Part shown: piece after piece, positions 41,335 to 49,293 of the stretch
Layout: every line of letters starts with the position of its first letter
Position numbering within the stretch: position 1 is the first letter of the stretch
NCBI RefSeq assembly: GCF_019803445.1
Contig: NZ_CP081844.1
Coordinates: forward strand, 3,050,501 to 3,114,500
DNA length: 64,000 nucleotides
Direction of reading: 5' to 3'
DNA from: Caenibius sp. WL
Lineage (GTDB): Bacteria; Pseudomonadota; Alphaproteobacteria; Sphingomonadales; Sphingomonadaceae
Position numbers and translations under genes: made by a program
The notes under the pieces: generated by a model
Seen by the model: the letters and a program-made list of their open reading frames with translations, nothing else
Told to the model about the DNA's origin: nothing
Database searches by the model: none

Positions 41335-42525
41335 GTGGCAGTGGATTACGATCCCTTTTCGACCGAAGCGATGCGCGACCCGCACCCGATCTACAAGGAT
41401 CTGCGTGCCGAAGGGTGCCCGCATTTCGTCGAAGCGCGGCGTGCCTGGGCCCTGACCCTGTACGATGATCTCAAGAAAGCGAGCCTGCGCAACGCCTGGC
41501 TCGATTTCTCCGCCGGGCAGACCCCGGCGCAACTGATGCTGGGCGAGCCGGTGCCGCACACGTTCATGACGATGAACCTGCCCTACAACCGCAAATGGCG
41601 CGGGCTGCTGGAACCGTTCTACGGCGCGGGTGCGATCCAGAAGGAAATCCCCCGCCTCAAGGCCGCCATCGCCAGAGAACTGGAGCCTCTGCGCGGGCAG
41701 GACAGCTTCGATGTCTATCACGATTTCGCCAATCAGGTGATGTGCATTAACGCCGGATACAATCTCGGCCTGCCGCGCGATCAGGCCATCGCAGCGCGCA
41801 ATCTGATCGACCGGATGATCCTCAACCGTGTCCCGGGTCAGGTCGGTTCCTCCACGCCCGACAGCCAGCAGGCGGCGGGCGAGCTGATGCACCTGCTGAT
41901 GGGCCACGTCGCCCATATGCGCGCCGATCCCTCGGCGGGCGGCCCCCAGGGCAGAGTGCTGCGCGACGCCGAAGTGGATGGCCAGCGCCTGTCGGATCAG
42001 GACCTGTTGTTCTATCTTTTCAGCCTGCTGGTCGTCGGGTCGGAAACCACGCCGATGGCGGTGGCGGGCACGATGTACTATCTCGCCCGCCATCCCGAAC
42101 AGAAGGCGATGGTGCTGGCCGATCATGACCGGCTGGCCGATGCCTTTCGCGAAACGCTGCGTTACGATCAGCCGACCAACATGCTCGCCCGCCGCGCGGC
42201 GACCGATTTCGAACTGAACGGCGCGGAAATCAGGGCGGGCGACAATCTGCTGTTCATTTACGCTTCCGCCAATCGCGATGCGAACCGCTTTGCCGATCCC
42301 GATAGCTTCGACATCACCCGCGCGAACGAGGGCGATCTCAGCTTCGGCATCGGTGCGCATTTCTGCCTTGGCGCGGCGCTGGCCGTGGTTGCGGGCGACC
42401 TGATGCTGCGTGCGATCTTCGAACTGATCGAGGATTACGACGTGATCGAGCAGAAATGCGAGCGCGCCTTCGGCGAGCATCTCAACGGCTTTGTCCGAAT
42501 GATGATCAGACCGCGCTGGAAGTAG
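41335..42525 (+). CDS. edcA: Cytochrome P450, estrone 4-hydroxylase type (EdcA/OecB)
   Basis: This 396-residue soluble bacterial P450 has the I-helix motif VGSETT near 234-239, the ExxR pair Glu273-Arg276 (FRETLR) and the heme-binding loop FGIGAHFCLGAAL with Cys344. It starts at GTG 41335, nine bases after a GGAG site. In estrogen degraders a P450 adds the 4-hydroxyl that makes the catechol for ring cleavage. As the last gene of the plus edc arm, with an EdcB-type dioxygenase on the other arm, it fits that role. No ferredoxin or reductase gene lies in the window. Confidence 0.85.
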   Translation: MAVDYDPFSTEAMRDPHPIYKDLRAEGCPHFVEARRAWALTLYDDLKKASLRNAWLDFSAGQTPAQLMLGEPVPHTFMTMNLPYNRKWRGLLEPFYGAGAIQKEIPRLKAAIARELEPLRGQDSFDVYHDFANQVMCINAGYNLGLPRDQAIAARNLIDRMILNRVPGQVGSSTPDSQQAAGELMHLLMGHVAHMRADPSAGGPQGRVLRDAEVDGQRLSDQDLLFYLFSLLVVGSETTPMAVAGTMYYLARHPEQKAMVLADHDRLADAFRETLRYDQPTNMLARRAATDFELNGAEIRAGDNLLFIYASANRDANRFADPDSFDITRANEGDLSFGIGAHFCLGAALAVVAGDLMLRAIFELIEDYDVIEQKCERAFGEHLNGFVRMMIRPRWK

Positions 42526-43126
42526 CGCCGCAGACCTGTTTCAGCCCCGCCACGATAATCTTGGCCATCAGGCGGAAATCGTCGATTTCGAGATTGTCCG
42601 GATCGAAGAACGAGCGTTGTACCATCGGCCCGACGATCAACTCATGAGCGATGGAAGGGGGCGTGCCGGCGGGCAGTTCGCCCCGGTCGATCGCGCGCTG
42701 GATCATGGCGATGCCCGATGCGCGGCGGCGATCCACCGTTTCGTGCAGGCGCGCGGCCAATGCCTCGTTGTGCATGGCCTCGCTCACCAGCGCGGGCAGC
42801 ACGCTGGGCAACGAAGTGGTGCGAAGAAACTCGTAATACTGGGTGATATAGGCGAGAATCTCGCTCTCCAGATCGCCGGTTTCCGGAACTTTGACGAGAG
42901 GCAGCAGATCGAAGGCCGCAATCGCCAGTTCCTCCTTCGTGGCCCAGCGGCGGTAGATCGTGGCCTTGCTCACTTTCGCGCGGGCGACCACCGCATCCAC
43001 TGTCAGCCCCGAAAACCCCACATCGCCGAGCAGAGCCAGCGTCTCGACCAGAATGGTCTGTTCGCGGCTGGCGTCGCGCGGTCTTCCGGGTGAACGGCGC
43101 ACGGCAATTTTCTTTTCCGTTGCCAC
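42506..43126 (-). CDS. TetR-family repressor, candidate regulator of the edc module
   Basis: This 206-residue TetR protein starts VATEKKIAVRRSPGRPRDA with GTG at 43126, six bases after a GGAGG site; a longer in-frame start has no support. The HTH is GFSGLTVDAVVARAKVSKAT near residues 39-58, followed by IYRRWATKEELA. The gene converges on the P450 gene and the two coding ends overlap by 20 bases. Its upstream region carries a site related to both edc operators. The TetR-like EdcR is reported to repress edc genes in N. tardaugens; this gene is a good candidate. Confidence 0.85.
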   Translation of the reverse strand: MATEKKIAVRRSPGRPRDASREQTILVETLALLGDVGFSGLTVDAVVARAKVSKATIYRRWATKEELAIAAFDLLPLVKVPETGDLESEILAYITQYYEFLRTTSLPSVLPALVSEAMHNEALAARLHETVDRRRASGIAMIQRAIDRGELPAGTPPSIAHELIVGPMVQRSFFDPDNLEIDDFRLMAKIIVAGLKQVCGATSSAV

Positions 43127-43148
43127 TCTTATCCTCCCCAATGGACCC

Positions 43149-43168
43149 ACACGAAACCGACAGTACTG
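43149..43168 (-). promoter_or_regulatory. Operator-like site 3, upstream of the TetR gene
   Basis: On the minus strand CAGTACTGTCGGTTTCGTGT agrees with site 2 (CAGTACCGGTAGTTTCGTAT) at 15 of 20 positions. It also contains the 10-base perfect palindrome ACAGTACTGT (43160-43169, one base beyond the end). It lies 22 bases upstream of the TetR start, a normal place for autorepression. Confidence 0.6.
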
Positions 43169-43399
43169 TTGCAGCGATAGGCGGCTCCGGGCGGCTGTTC
43201 AACCCGCCGCAGGCCGTTTTCGCATACAGCCCGCCCAGTCTTCGCCACCCCGGGGCATTTCGAAAGCCAGCAGACCCTTTTCAGCCATACAGAACATATC
43301 ACGCCAGTAAGCGGTTTATTGCAGGCAGAGGGGTTGCGCATGGCGGCAACTTGCGGAAGCACCGGGGAGAGTGAGAAGCGGGGATGCGAAAAGCGGATC

Positions 43400-45028
43400 A
43401 TGACGACAACCGAATTTGACTATGTGATCGTCGGCGCGGGGGTGGCCGGATGCGTTCTTGCCAACCGGCTGTCGGCCGATCCGGGCCATCGCGTGCTCCT
43501 GCTCGAAGCGGGCGGCAAGGACAACAGCCCCCTGATCGCGGCCCCGGGCGGCCTCTTGCCGATCATGATGTCGGGCAGCCATGCATGGCGCTATATGTCC
43601 GCACCGCAGAAGCATCTTAACGACCGGGTGCTCTATCTGCCGCGCGGCAAAGTGCTCGGCGGCGGTTCCTCGATCAACGGCATGACGTATGACCGGGGCA
43701 TGCACAGCGATTATGACCGCTGGGCGCAGGCGGGCAATCCGGGCTGGTCCTTCGCCGAAGTGCTGCCCTATTTCCGCAAGCTGGAAACCTATCGCCCGCA
43801 CGACGATGTCTGGCATGGGCAGGACGGCCCCATCCAGGTAACGCGGGCGGATCAAAGCCACCCCTTTGCCGAAGCGTTCATCGCGGCCGGGCAGCAAGCC
43901 GGTTATTCCTACAACCCCGATCTCAACGGCGTGTCGCGCGAAGGGTTTGGGGCGGTCGATCTGACGGTGGGCAACGGCAAGCGCTCCAGCGCGTCGTCCG
44001 CTTATCTTCGCCCGGTCATGAACCGCCCCAATCTGACGGTGGTGACAGGCGCGCAGACCCGCAAGATCCTGTTCGAAGGCCGACACGCCACCGGCATCGC
44101 CTATCGCCATCAGGGGGAAGATCGCGTGGCCCATGCCGCGCGCGAAGTGATCCTCAGCGCTGGCGCGATCAATTCGCCGCAACTGCTGATGCTTTCCGGT
44201 GTCGGTCCGGCGGCGCATCTGGCCGAACACGGCATCGCGCTGATCCACGATCTGCCCGGCGTGGGGCAGAATCTGCAGGATCATCTCGCCGTGCATGTGA
44301 AATACAGGGCGACCAAGCCGCTTTCGATGCTGCGCTATATCAATCCGTTGCGCGGTGCGGTGGCGATGGCGCAATATCTGCTGCTGAAACGCGGGCCGCT
44401 GACGCAAACAGGGATGTCGGTGGCCTGCTTCGTCAAGTCCGATCCCGCACTCGACGAGCCCGATATCAAGATGCTGCTGGTCATGGCGCTGATGAGCCAC
44501 AACGGCCAGAAAATGGTGCCGATCCACGGGTTTTACGCACACACCAATGTCGCCCGGCCCGAAGCGCGCGGCAGCGTCACGCTTGCCAGCGCCGATCCGG
44601 ACATGCAGCCGGTCATCGATCAGAACTATCTCGCCACCGAAAACGACCGGCGGGTGGCCCGTGCCGCCGTGCGCGCCGCGCGGGCCATTTTCGAACAGCC
44701 CGCGTTCGACGCCTTCCGGGGCGAAGAACTGGCCCCCGGCCCCCATGTGCAGAGCGATGAGGACATCGACGCCTATATCCGCGCCAAGGCGGAAGCCGAT
44801 TATCACTCCATCGGCACCGCCCGGATGGGCAACGACCCGATGGCCGTGGTCGATCCGCAGTTGCGCGTCCACGGCATCGCCGGGCTGCGGGTGGTCGATG
44901 CCTCGATCATGCCGCATTTGCCCGGCGCCAACACCGGCATTCCCGTGGCGATGATCGCGGAAAAGGCCGCCGATATGATCTTGGGCAATCCCCCCCTGCC
45001 CGCCGCGGAAATTCCCGCACAAGGCTGA
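43400..45028 (+). CDS. GMC-family flavin oxidoreductase
   Basis: This 542-residue choline-dehydrogenase-like protein has the FAD motif VIVGAGVAGCVLANRL, the GMC signature PRGKVLGGGSSINGMTYDRG near residue 82, and the catalytic His in ADYHSIGTARMG near 475. The Asn lies in LPGANTGIPVAMI. These enzymes oxidise alcohols, including steroid and terpenoid alcohols. I chose the ATG at 43400 (MTTTEFDYVIVGAG), because the extra upstream residues are not family-like. It might oxidise a steroid hydroxyl, such as the 17-beta-hydroxyl, but this is not proven. Confidence 0.87.
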   Translation: MTTTEFDYVIVGAGVAGCVLANRLSADPGHRVLLLEAGGKDNSPLIAAPGGLLPIMMSGSHAWRYMSAPQKHLNDRVLYLPRGKVLGGGSSINGMTYDRGMHSDYDRWAQAGNPGWSFAEVLPYFRKLETYRPHDDVWHGQDGPIQVTRADQSHPFAEAFIAAGQQAGYSYNPDLNGVSREGFGAVDLTVGNGKRSSASSAYLRPVMNRPNLTVVTGAQTRKILFEGRHATGIAYRHQGEDRVAHAAREVILSAGAINSPQLLMLSGVGPAAHLAEHGIALIHDLPGVGQNLQDHLAVHVKYRATKPLSMLRYINPLRGAVAMAQYLLLKRGPLTQTGMSVACFVKSDPALDEPDIKMLLVMALMSHNGQKMVPIHGFYAHTNVARPEARGSVTLASADPDMQPVIDQNYLATENDRRVARAAVRAARAIFEQPAFDAFRGEELAPGPHVQSDEDIDAYIRAKAEADYHSIGTARMGNDPMAVVDPQLRVHGIAGLRVVDASIMPHLPGANTGIPVAMIAEKAADMILGNPPLPAAEIPAQG

Positions 45029-45044
45029 TCGCGCGGAAGATACC

Positions 45045-45079
45045 AAAAAGCCCCACCTTCTTTCGAAGGCGGGGCTTTT
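45045..45079. terminator. Bidirectional terminator between convergent genes
   Basis: The arms AAAAGCCCC-A-CCTTC and GAAGG-C-GGGGCTTTT form a strong stem with A- and T-runs at the ends. It lies between the GMC gene stop at 45028 and the kstD stop at 45119. Confidence 0.85.
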
Positions 45080-45118
45080 CAATGGGCCGGACCGGGACCC
45101 TTGCCCCGGCGCCTGCCT

Positions 45119-46810
45119 TTATTCGTTGCCGCCCGTCATATCGCGCGCGGCGATATAGCCGAACGTCATCGCCGGGCCGATAGTCACGCCGGCGCCGGGA
45201 TAGCTTTCGCCCATCGACGATGCGGCGTTGTTGCCCACGGCATAGAGGCCCTTGATCGGCTTCCCCGCATCGTCGATCACCTGCGCCTTGGCATTGGTCA
45301 TCAGGCCCCCGTTGGTCCCGATATCGCCGGGGTAGATCGGCATCGCATAGAACGGCGCTTCGGTCAGCGGGCGCAGGCACGGGTTGGGAGTGTTGCGCGG
45401 ATCGCCGTACATCTTGTCGTACGCGGCCTGGCCGCGATGGAAGGCCGGGTCTTCCCCCTTCGCCGCATGTTCGTTGAATTCGGCGATCGTCCGGGAAAGC
45501 GCGGCCGGATCGACCCCCATCTGCGCGGCCAGTTCCTCGATCGTCCCGGCCTTCTTGAGAATCTGCTTCACCGCGCCGTTCTGCGCCCAGTCGGGAATCA
45601 GCGGATAGAGCGGCCCCATCGGGAACTGATGGCGATAACGATAATCGAACACCATCCAGCTCGGGCTGGCATCGCCATGTTCAAGCTGGCGCTGGGCCAT
45701 CAGTTGCCCGGTCACATGATAGGATGCGGCTTCGTTCAGATACCGCTCCCCCTTCTGGTTGACCATGATGCAGCCGGGCAGGGCCCGCTCGATCGTGCAC
45801 AGACGGCCGCGATCCTCACCCGGAACGTAGAACACCGGGGCGGCCCAGGCCGACTGCATGTTCATCGTTCCCGCGCCCACCGCTTCGCCCGCGCGAATGG
45901 AATCGCCGGTGTTGCTGGTGACGCCGCCGGAAATCTGCGCCGTGGGATAGAGCGGAGAATTGGCGTCGCGCATCTGCTGGTTCTTGTCGAACCCGCCAGC
46001 GGCCAGCACTACCCCCTTGCGCACGCCGATCCGCATCGGCTTGCCCTTATGGGTGATGACCGCGCCCACCACCCGGTCGCCTTCACGCACCAGTTCGGTA
46101 AGCGGGCTTTCCAGCCACAGCGGCACATTGCGTTCGTTGAGCGCAAGCCGCAGGCCACCTGTGAGCGCATTGCCCAGCGTGAGACGGCGATCCTTGCGCG
46201 AAGTGAAGCGGAACGGCCAATCCAGCCAGTACTTGGCCATGTTGATCGTCAGATGGGTGAACCAGCCCTTGGTACGGTAAAGCAGCTCGGTGGTTTCCGC
46301 GAAGGTCCAGTTGAGCCATCCGAACAGGCTCGCCGCGGGGGACGGGAAACGCTGCGTGCGCAGATCGGCGCCAAGCTGCTTGCCATCGAATTCGAGCGGC
46401 AGGTGCGTGCGGAAACCGGTGACCGAGCCACCGGGATTTTCCGCATGATAATCGGGATAAGGCGCCGCGATATAGCGGATCTGGGTATTGTCCGTCACCC
46501 AGCGCAGCATCGGCGCGGCGTTGTTCACATAGGCGCGGATGTTTTCGTCCGGAACGTTGTCTTTCGACAGGCCCCGCACGTAAGTGAAAGCGTCGTCGAG
46601 ATTGTCCTCGAACCCCGATGCTCTGGCCTGATCGCTGCCCGGAATCCAGATTCCGCCGCCGGAGGTGGCGGACGTGCCGCCCCACAGTTTGTCCTTCTCG
46701 ACGATCAGCACATCGGCCTTGTTCTTTGCCGCGACCAGCGCGCTGAGCAGACCGCCCGCACCCGAGCCGACGACGAGGACATCGACCTCTTTATCCCAAT
46801 TCTGGCTCAT
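45119..46810 (-). CDS. kstD: 3-Ketosteroid delta-1-dehydrogenase
   Basis: This 563-residue flavoprotein has the FAD motif VVGSGAGGLLSALVAAKN and the KstD segments GGTSATSGGGIWIPGSDQA near residue 44. It also has APFYAMPIYPGDIGTNGGL near 490 and the C-terminal GVTIGPAMTFGYIAARD. These are diagnostic for enzymes that place a double bond at C1-C2 of 3-keto-steroids, the step that precedes 9-alpha-hydroxylation and spontaneous ring-B opening. KshA is encoded at 58456. KstD would not be needed for estrogens, so androgen use is implied. Confidence 0.92.
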   Translation of the reverse strand: MSQNWDKEVDVLVVGSGAGGLLSALVAAKNKADVLIVEKDKLWGGTSATSGGGIWIPGSDQARASGFEDNLDDAFTYVRGLSKDNVPDENIRAYVNNAAPMLRWVTDNTQIRYIAAPYPDYHAENPGGSVTGFRTHLPLEFDGKQLGADLRTQRFPSPAASLFGWLNWTFAETTELLYRTKGWFTHLTINMAKYWLDWPFRFTSRKDRRLTLGNALTGGLRLALNERNVPLWLESPLTELVREGDRVVGAVITHKGKPMRIGVRKGVVLAAGGFDKNQQMRDANSPLYPTAQISGGVTSNTGDSIRAGEAVGAGTMNMQSAWAAPVFYVPGEDRGRLCTIERALPGCIMVNQKGERYLNEAASYHVTGQLMAQRQLEHGDASPSWMVFDYRYRHQFPMGPLYPLIPDWAQNGAVKQILKKAGTIEELAAQMGVDPAALSRTIAEFNEHAAKGEDPAFHRGQAAYDKMYGDPRNTPNPCLRPLTEAPFYAMPIYPGDIGTNGGLMTNAKAQVIDDAGKPIKGLYAVGNNAASSMGESYPGAGVTIGPAMTFGYIAARDMTGGNE

Positions 46811-46815
46811 ATCGT

Positions 46816-47604
46816 TTATTCCGCGGTGAAAAATTGAGGAGCCTTGCGCTCGACGATGGCCTGATTCCGATTGGAGAATGTCGGTTCCAGCGCTTCGGGC
46901 TGCGGGAAGATCCAGTATTCGCCGCGTTCCACCGCATCGAGCACCAGCGGCGCGAATTCATCGCCGGTCATGCCGTGCTGTTCGAGCATGCTCGTCATCG
47001 TGGTGTGGAAACCTTCCGCCTGTTCGGGCGGCGCTTCGCGGAAAATGCCTGACTTGACCGGCCCCGGCGCCAGCAGCGAGACACCGATCTTCGATCCCAG
47101 GATCTGCAATTCGCCCGCAAGGCTTTCGGTCAGCGCCACAGTGGCGAACTTGGTGGCCGAATAGGGGGCCATCAACGGTGAAGGAAGGAACCCGCCGACA
47201 GACGCCGTGTTGATGATCCGCGCCGGACGGTCGGCGGCCAGCAGCCGGGGCACGAAAGCGCGCAGCCCATTGAGGATGCCTTCGACGTTGACCGCCCAGG
47301 CCTGTTGCCACTTTTCCGCCGGGATTTCCCAGCTGTTGCCCGTCGCCAGAACCCCGGCGTTGTTGAACAGTAGGTCCACCTGCCCATGGGCCTTGTATGC
47401 CTTTTCCGCCAGCGCTTCGCAGGCGGCCAGATCGGTCACATCGGTCTGCACCGCATAGGCGGCATTGCCGATTCCGCGCGCCACCTCCTGCAGGGCCGCT
47501 TCATCGCGATCCGCCAGCACCACCTGCATCCCACGGCGTGCGGCTTCGCGCGCCAGCCCGGCGCCAATCCCGCCGGCTGCGCCGGTAATTACGGCAACGG
47601 TCAT
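46816..47604 (-). CDS. Short-chain dehydrogenase/reductase
   Basis: This 262-residue SDR starts MTVAVITGAAGGIGAGLARE at 47604, after a GGAGAGA site; an in-frame ATG six codons earlier is less well placed. It has TGAAGGIG, LLFNNAGVLATG and YSATKFA, and ends IVERKAPQFFTAE. It lies five bases before kstD and is probably cotranscribed. It may be a hydroxysteroid dehydrogenase (3- or 17-position), converting alcohol to the ketone needed by KstD. Confidence 0.87.
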   Translation of the reverse strand: MTVAVITGAAGGIGAGLAREAARRGMQVVLADRDEAALQEVARGIGNAAYAVQTDVTDLAACEALAEKAYKAHGQVDLLFNNAGVLATGNSWEIPAEKWQQAWAVNVEGILNGLRAFVPRLLAADRPARIINTASVGGFLPSPLMAPYSATKFATVALTESLAGELQILGSKIGVSLLAPGPVKSGIFREAPPEQAEGFHTTMTSMLEQHGMTGDEFAPLVLDAVERGEYWIFPQPEALEPTFSNRNQAIVERKAPQFFTAE

Positions 47605-47738
47605 CGTAAATCTCTCCTTCAAGGGGATGTAAACGGCAAGGTTTCGCCGCCGTCAATGACGCGTGAACGATCACCCCCCGCAGCCCGTGGTAACACAGGC
47701 ATCTTCCCACCGAATTGGTAACGCAACTGTGGACACGC

Positions 47739-47768
47739 TTGCCAATAAGTCAACACCATGCGTAGAAT
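47739..47768 (+). promoter_or_regulatory. Sigma-70-type promoter for the SDR-EthD-AraC operon
   Basis: TTGCCA (47739-47744) and TAGAAT (47763-47768) are 18 bases apart, and the SDR start is at 47809. An inverted pair, ATTGGTAA (47714-47721) and TTGCCAAT (47739-47746), overlaps the -35 box. The halves resemble the GTTGCCAAT half-site seen near the TonB receptor. Confidence 0.6.
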
Positions 47769-47808
47769 GCCGGGCAATAATCTACGAATTAACCCAAGGT
47801 GAGGATGC

Positions 47809-48570
47809 ATGACCGATCTTAGCGGCAAAGTAGCACTTATCACCGGCGCGGGTCAGGGCGTGGGGCAGGGAATCGCCTTCGCGCTCGCCGGTGCCGGCGC
47901 CAGCGTCGTCCTGGCCGGGCGGACACTGGAAAAGGTCCAGAAATCGGCCGATGACATCATCAAGCGCGGCGGCAAGGCAATGGCCCTGGCCTGCAACGTC
48001 AAAGCGGCTGACGATCTCGCCCAGGCGGTCGATGCCACGGTGAAGGAATTCGGCGGGCTCGATATCCTCGTCAACAACGCGCAGGAAGTGCCGCTCGGCA
48101 CGCTCGACAAAGTCACCGACGCGGCGTTTACCGCAGGCTTCGAATCGGGCCCGCTCGCCACGATGCGCCTGATGAAGCTGGCCCATCCGCACATGAAGGC
48201 ACGCGGCGGCGGCACGATCTTCAATTTCGCTTCTTCCGCCGGCATCCGCTGGGATATGAGCGGTTACGGCGCGTATGGCGCGGTCAAGCAGGCGATCCGC
48301 AGCCTGACGCGCGCGGCCGCGGCCGAATGGGGCCCGGACAACATCCGCGTGCTGACGATTGCCCCGCATGCGGAATCGCCCGGCCTCAAAGGCTGGTTCG
48401 AAGCCAATCCCGAAGAAGCCGCCGCGTTCTTCCGCACCATTCCGCTGGGTCGCATCGGCAGGCTGGAAGAAGACATCGGCCGGGCCATCGTCGCCCTGTG
48501 CGGCACCGATCTGAGTTATCTCACCGGCGCCACCATCCCGCTCGACGGCGGTCAGGCAAACTTCGACTGA
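47809..48570 (+). CDS. Short-chain dehydrogenase/reductase
   Basis: This 253-residue SDR has TGAGQGVGQG, the NNA motif in ILVNNAQEVPLG and YGAVKQAI, ending PLDGGQANFD. The glycine after NNA is replaced by Gln, which is uncommon. A GTGAGGA site precedes the ATG at 47809. It starts a plus-strand operon (47809-51429) with two EthD/ABM-type small-domain proteins, an AraC regulator and another SDR. The substrate is unknown. Confidence 0.87.
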   Translation: MTDLSGKVALITGAGQGVGQGIAFALAGAGASVVLAGRTLEKVQKSADDIIKRGGKAMALACNVKAADDLAQAVDATVKEFGGLDILVNNAQEVPLGTLDKVTDAAFTAGFESGPLATMRLMKLAHPHMKARGGGTIFNFASSAGIRWDMSGYGAYGAVKQAIRSLTRAAAAEWGPDNIRVLTIAPHAESPGLKGWFEANPEEAAAFFRTIPLGRIGRLEEDIGRAIVALCGTDLSYLTGATIPLDGGQANFD

Positions 48571-48581
48571 GGCGCAACCAC

Positions 48582-49292
48582 ATGGAAAAAGTCATTTACG
48601 CCCTTTGGAAAGCCGAAGGCGAAAACCGCGAAAGCTTCAACGCACGCTTGCTGGAAAGCCTGCCCGAAGCGCTTAAGAAAACGGGCGCGACCAAAGTCCG
48701 CATCAACGTGCGCGATGCCACGGTCGATCCGGCCGCGCCGCTGATCCAGCAATGGCAGCAGCCGATGCAGGATGCGGTGGTGCAGTTGTGGCTGCCTTCG
48801 GCCAATGCGATGTTCCGCGGCGATACCGATGCCGTGGTGGCAGCGCATTGCGACCGCTTCGCCGCGTGGCTGGTCGCCGAATCCGCCATCATCCCCAACA
48901 CCGAACACCCGCCTGTCAAGCGGGGGGAACGGACCTGGGGCTGGTCGCAGGCAAGCTTCATTTCCTTCCGCAAGGACATGCGCTGGGAGGATTGCATCCG
49001 GCACTGGCATAGCCACCATGCCCGCGTGGCCATCGATACCCAGTCGAATTTCGAATATATCCAGAACCTGATCGTCCGCCCTCTGACGGAAAACGCGCCG
49101 ACCTATGGCGCTTTCGTCGAGGAATGCTTCCCGCTGGAAGCGATGACGGACACTTACGTGTTCTTCGACGCGGTGGGCGACGAAGCCAAGTATCAGGCGA
49201 ATCTCAAGGCGATGATGGATAGCTGCGGCGGCTTTATCGACGCCACGCAGATCGACATCGTACCCACCAGCCAATTCGACTTCGCGGAATGA
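48582..49292 (+). CDS. EthD-domain protein (dimeric alpha-beta barrel)
   Basis: This 236-residue protein starts MEKVIYALWKAEGENRESFN and has two EthD-like ferredoxin-fold modules, roughly residues 1-105 and 118-230. The second contains DCIRHWHSHHARVA, a typical EthD helix with histidines. EthD domains accompany oxidative catabolic enzymes and may bind or isomerise reactive intermediates. It lies 11 bases after the SDR gene. A catalytic role cannot be shown from sequence. Confidence 0.82.
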   Translation: MEKVIYALWKAEGENRESFNARLLESLPEALKKTGATKVRINVRDATVDPAAPLIQQWQQPMQDAVVQLWLPSANAMFRGDTDAVVAAHCDRFAAWLVAESAIIPNTEHPPVKRGERTWGWSQASFISFRKDMRWEDCIRHWHSHHARVAIDTQSNFEYIQNLIVRPLTENAPTYGAFVEECFPLEAMTDTYVFFDAVGDEAKYQANLKAMMDSCGGFIDATQIDIVPTSQFDFAE

Positions 49293-49293
49293 G

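Noticed and set aside
43319-43399. Longer N-terminus for the GMC oxidoreductase from a TTG at 43319
   Set aside because: The extra 27 residues are not family-like and the ATG at 43400 gives the normal start just before the FAD motif.
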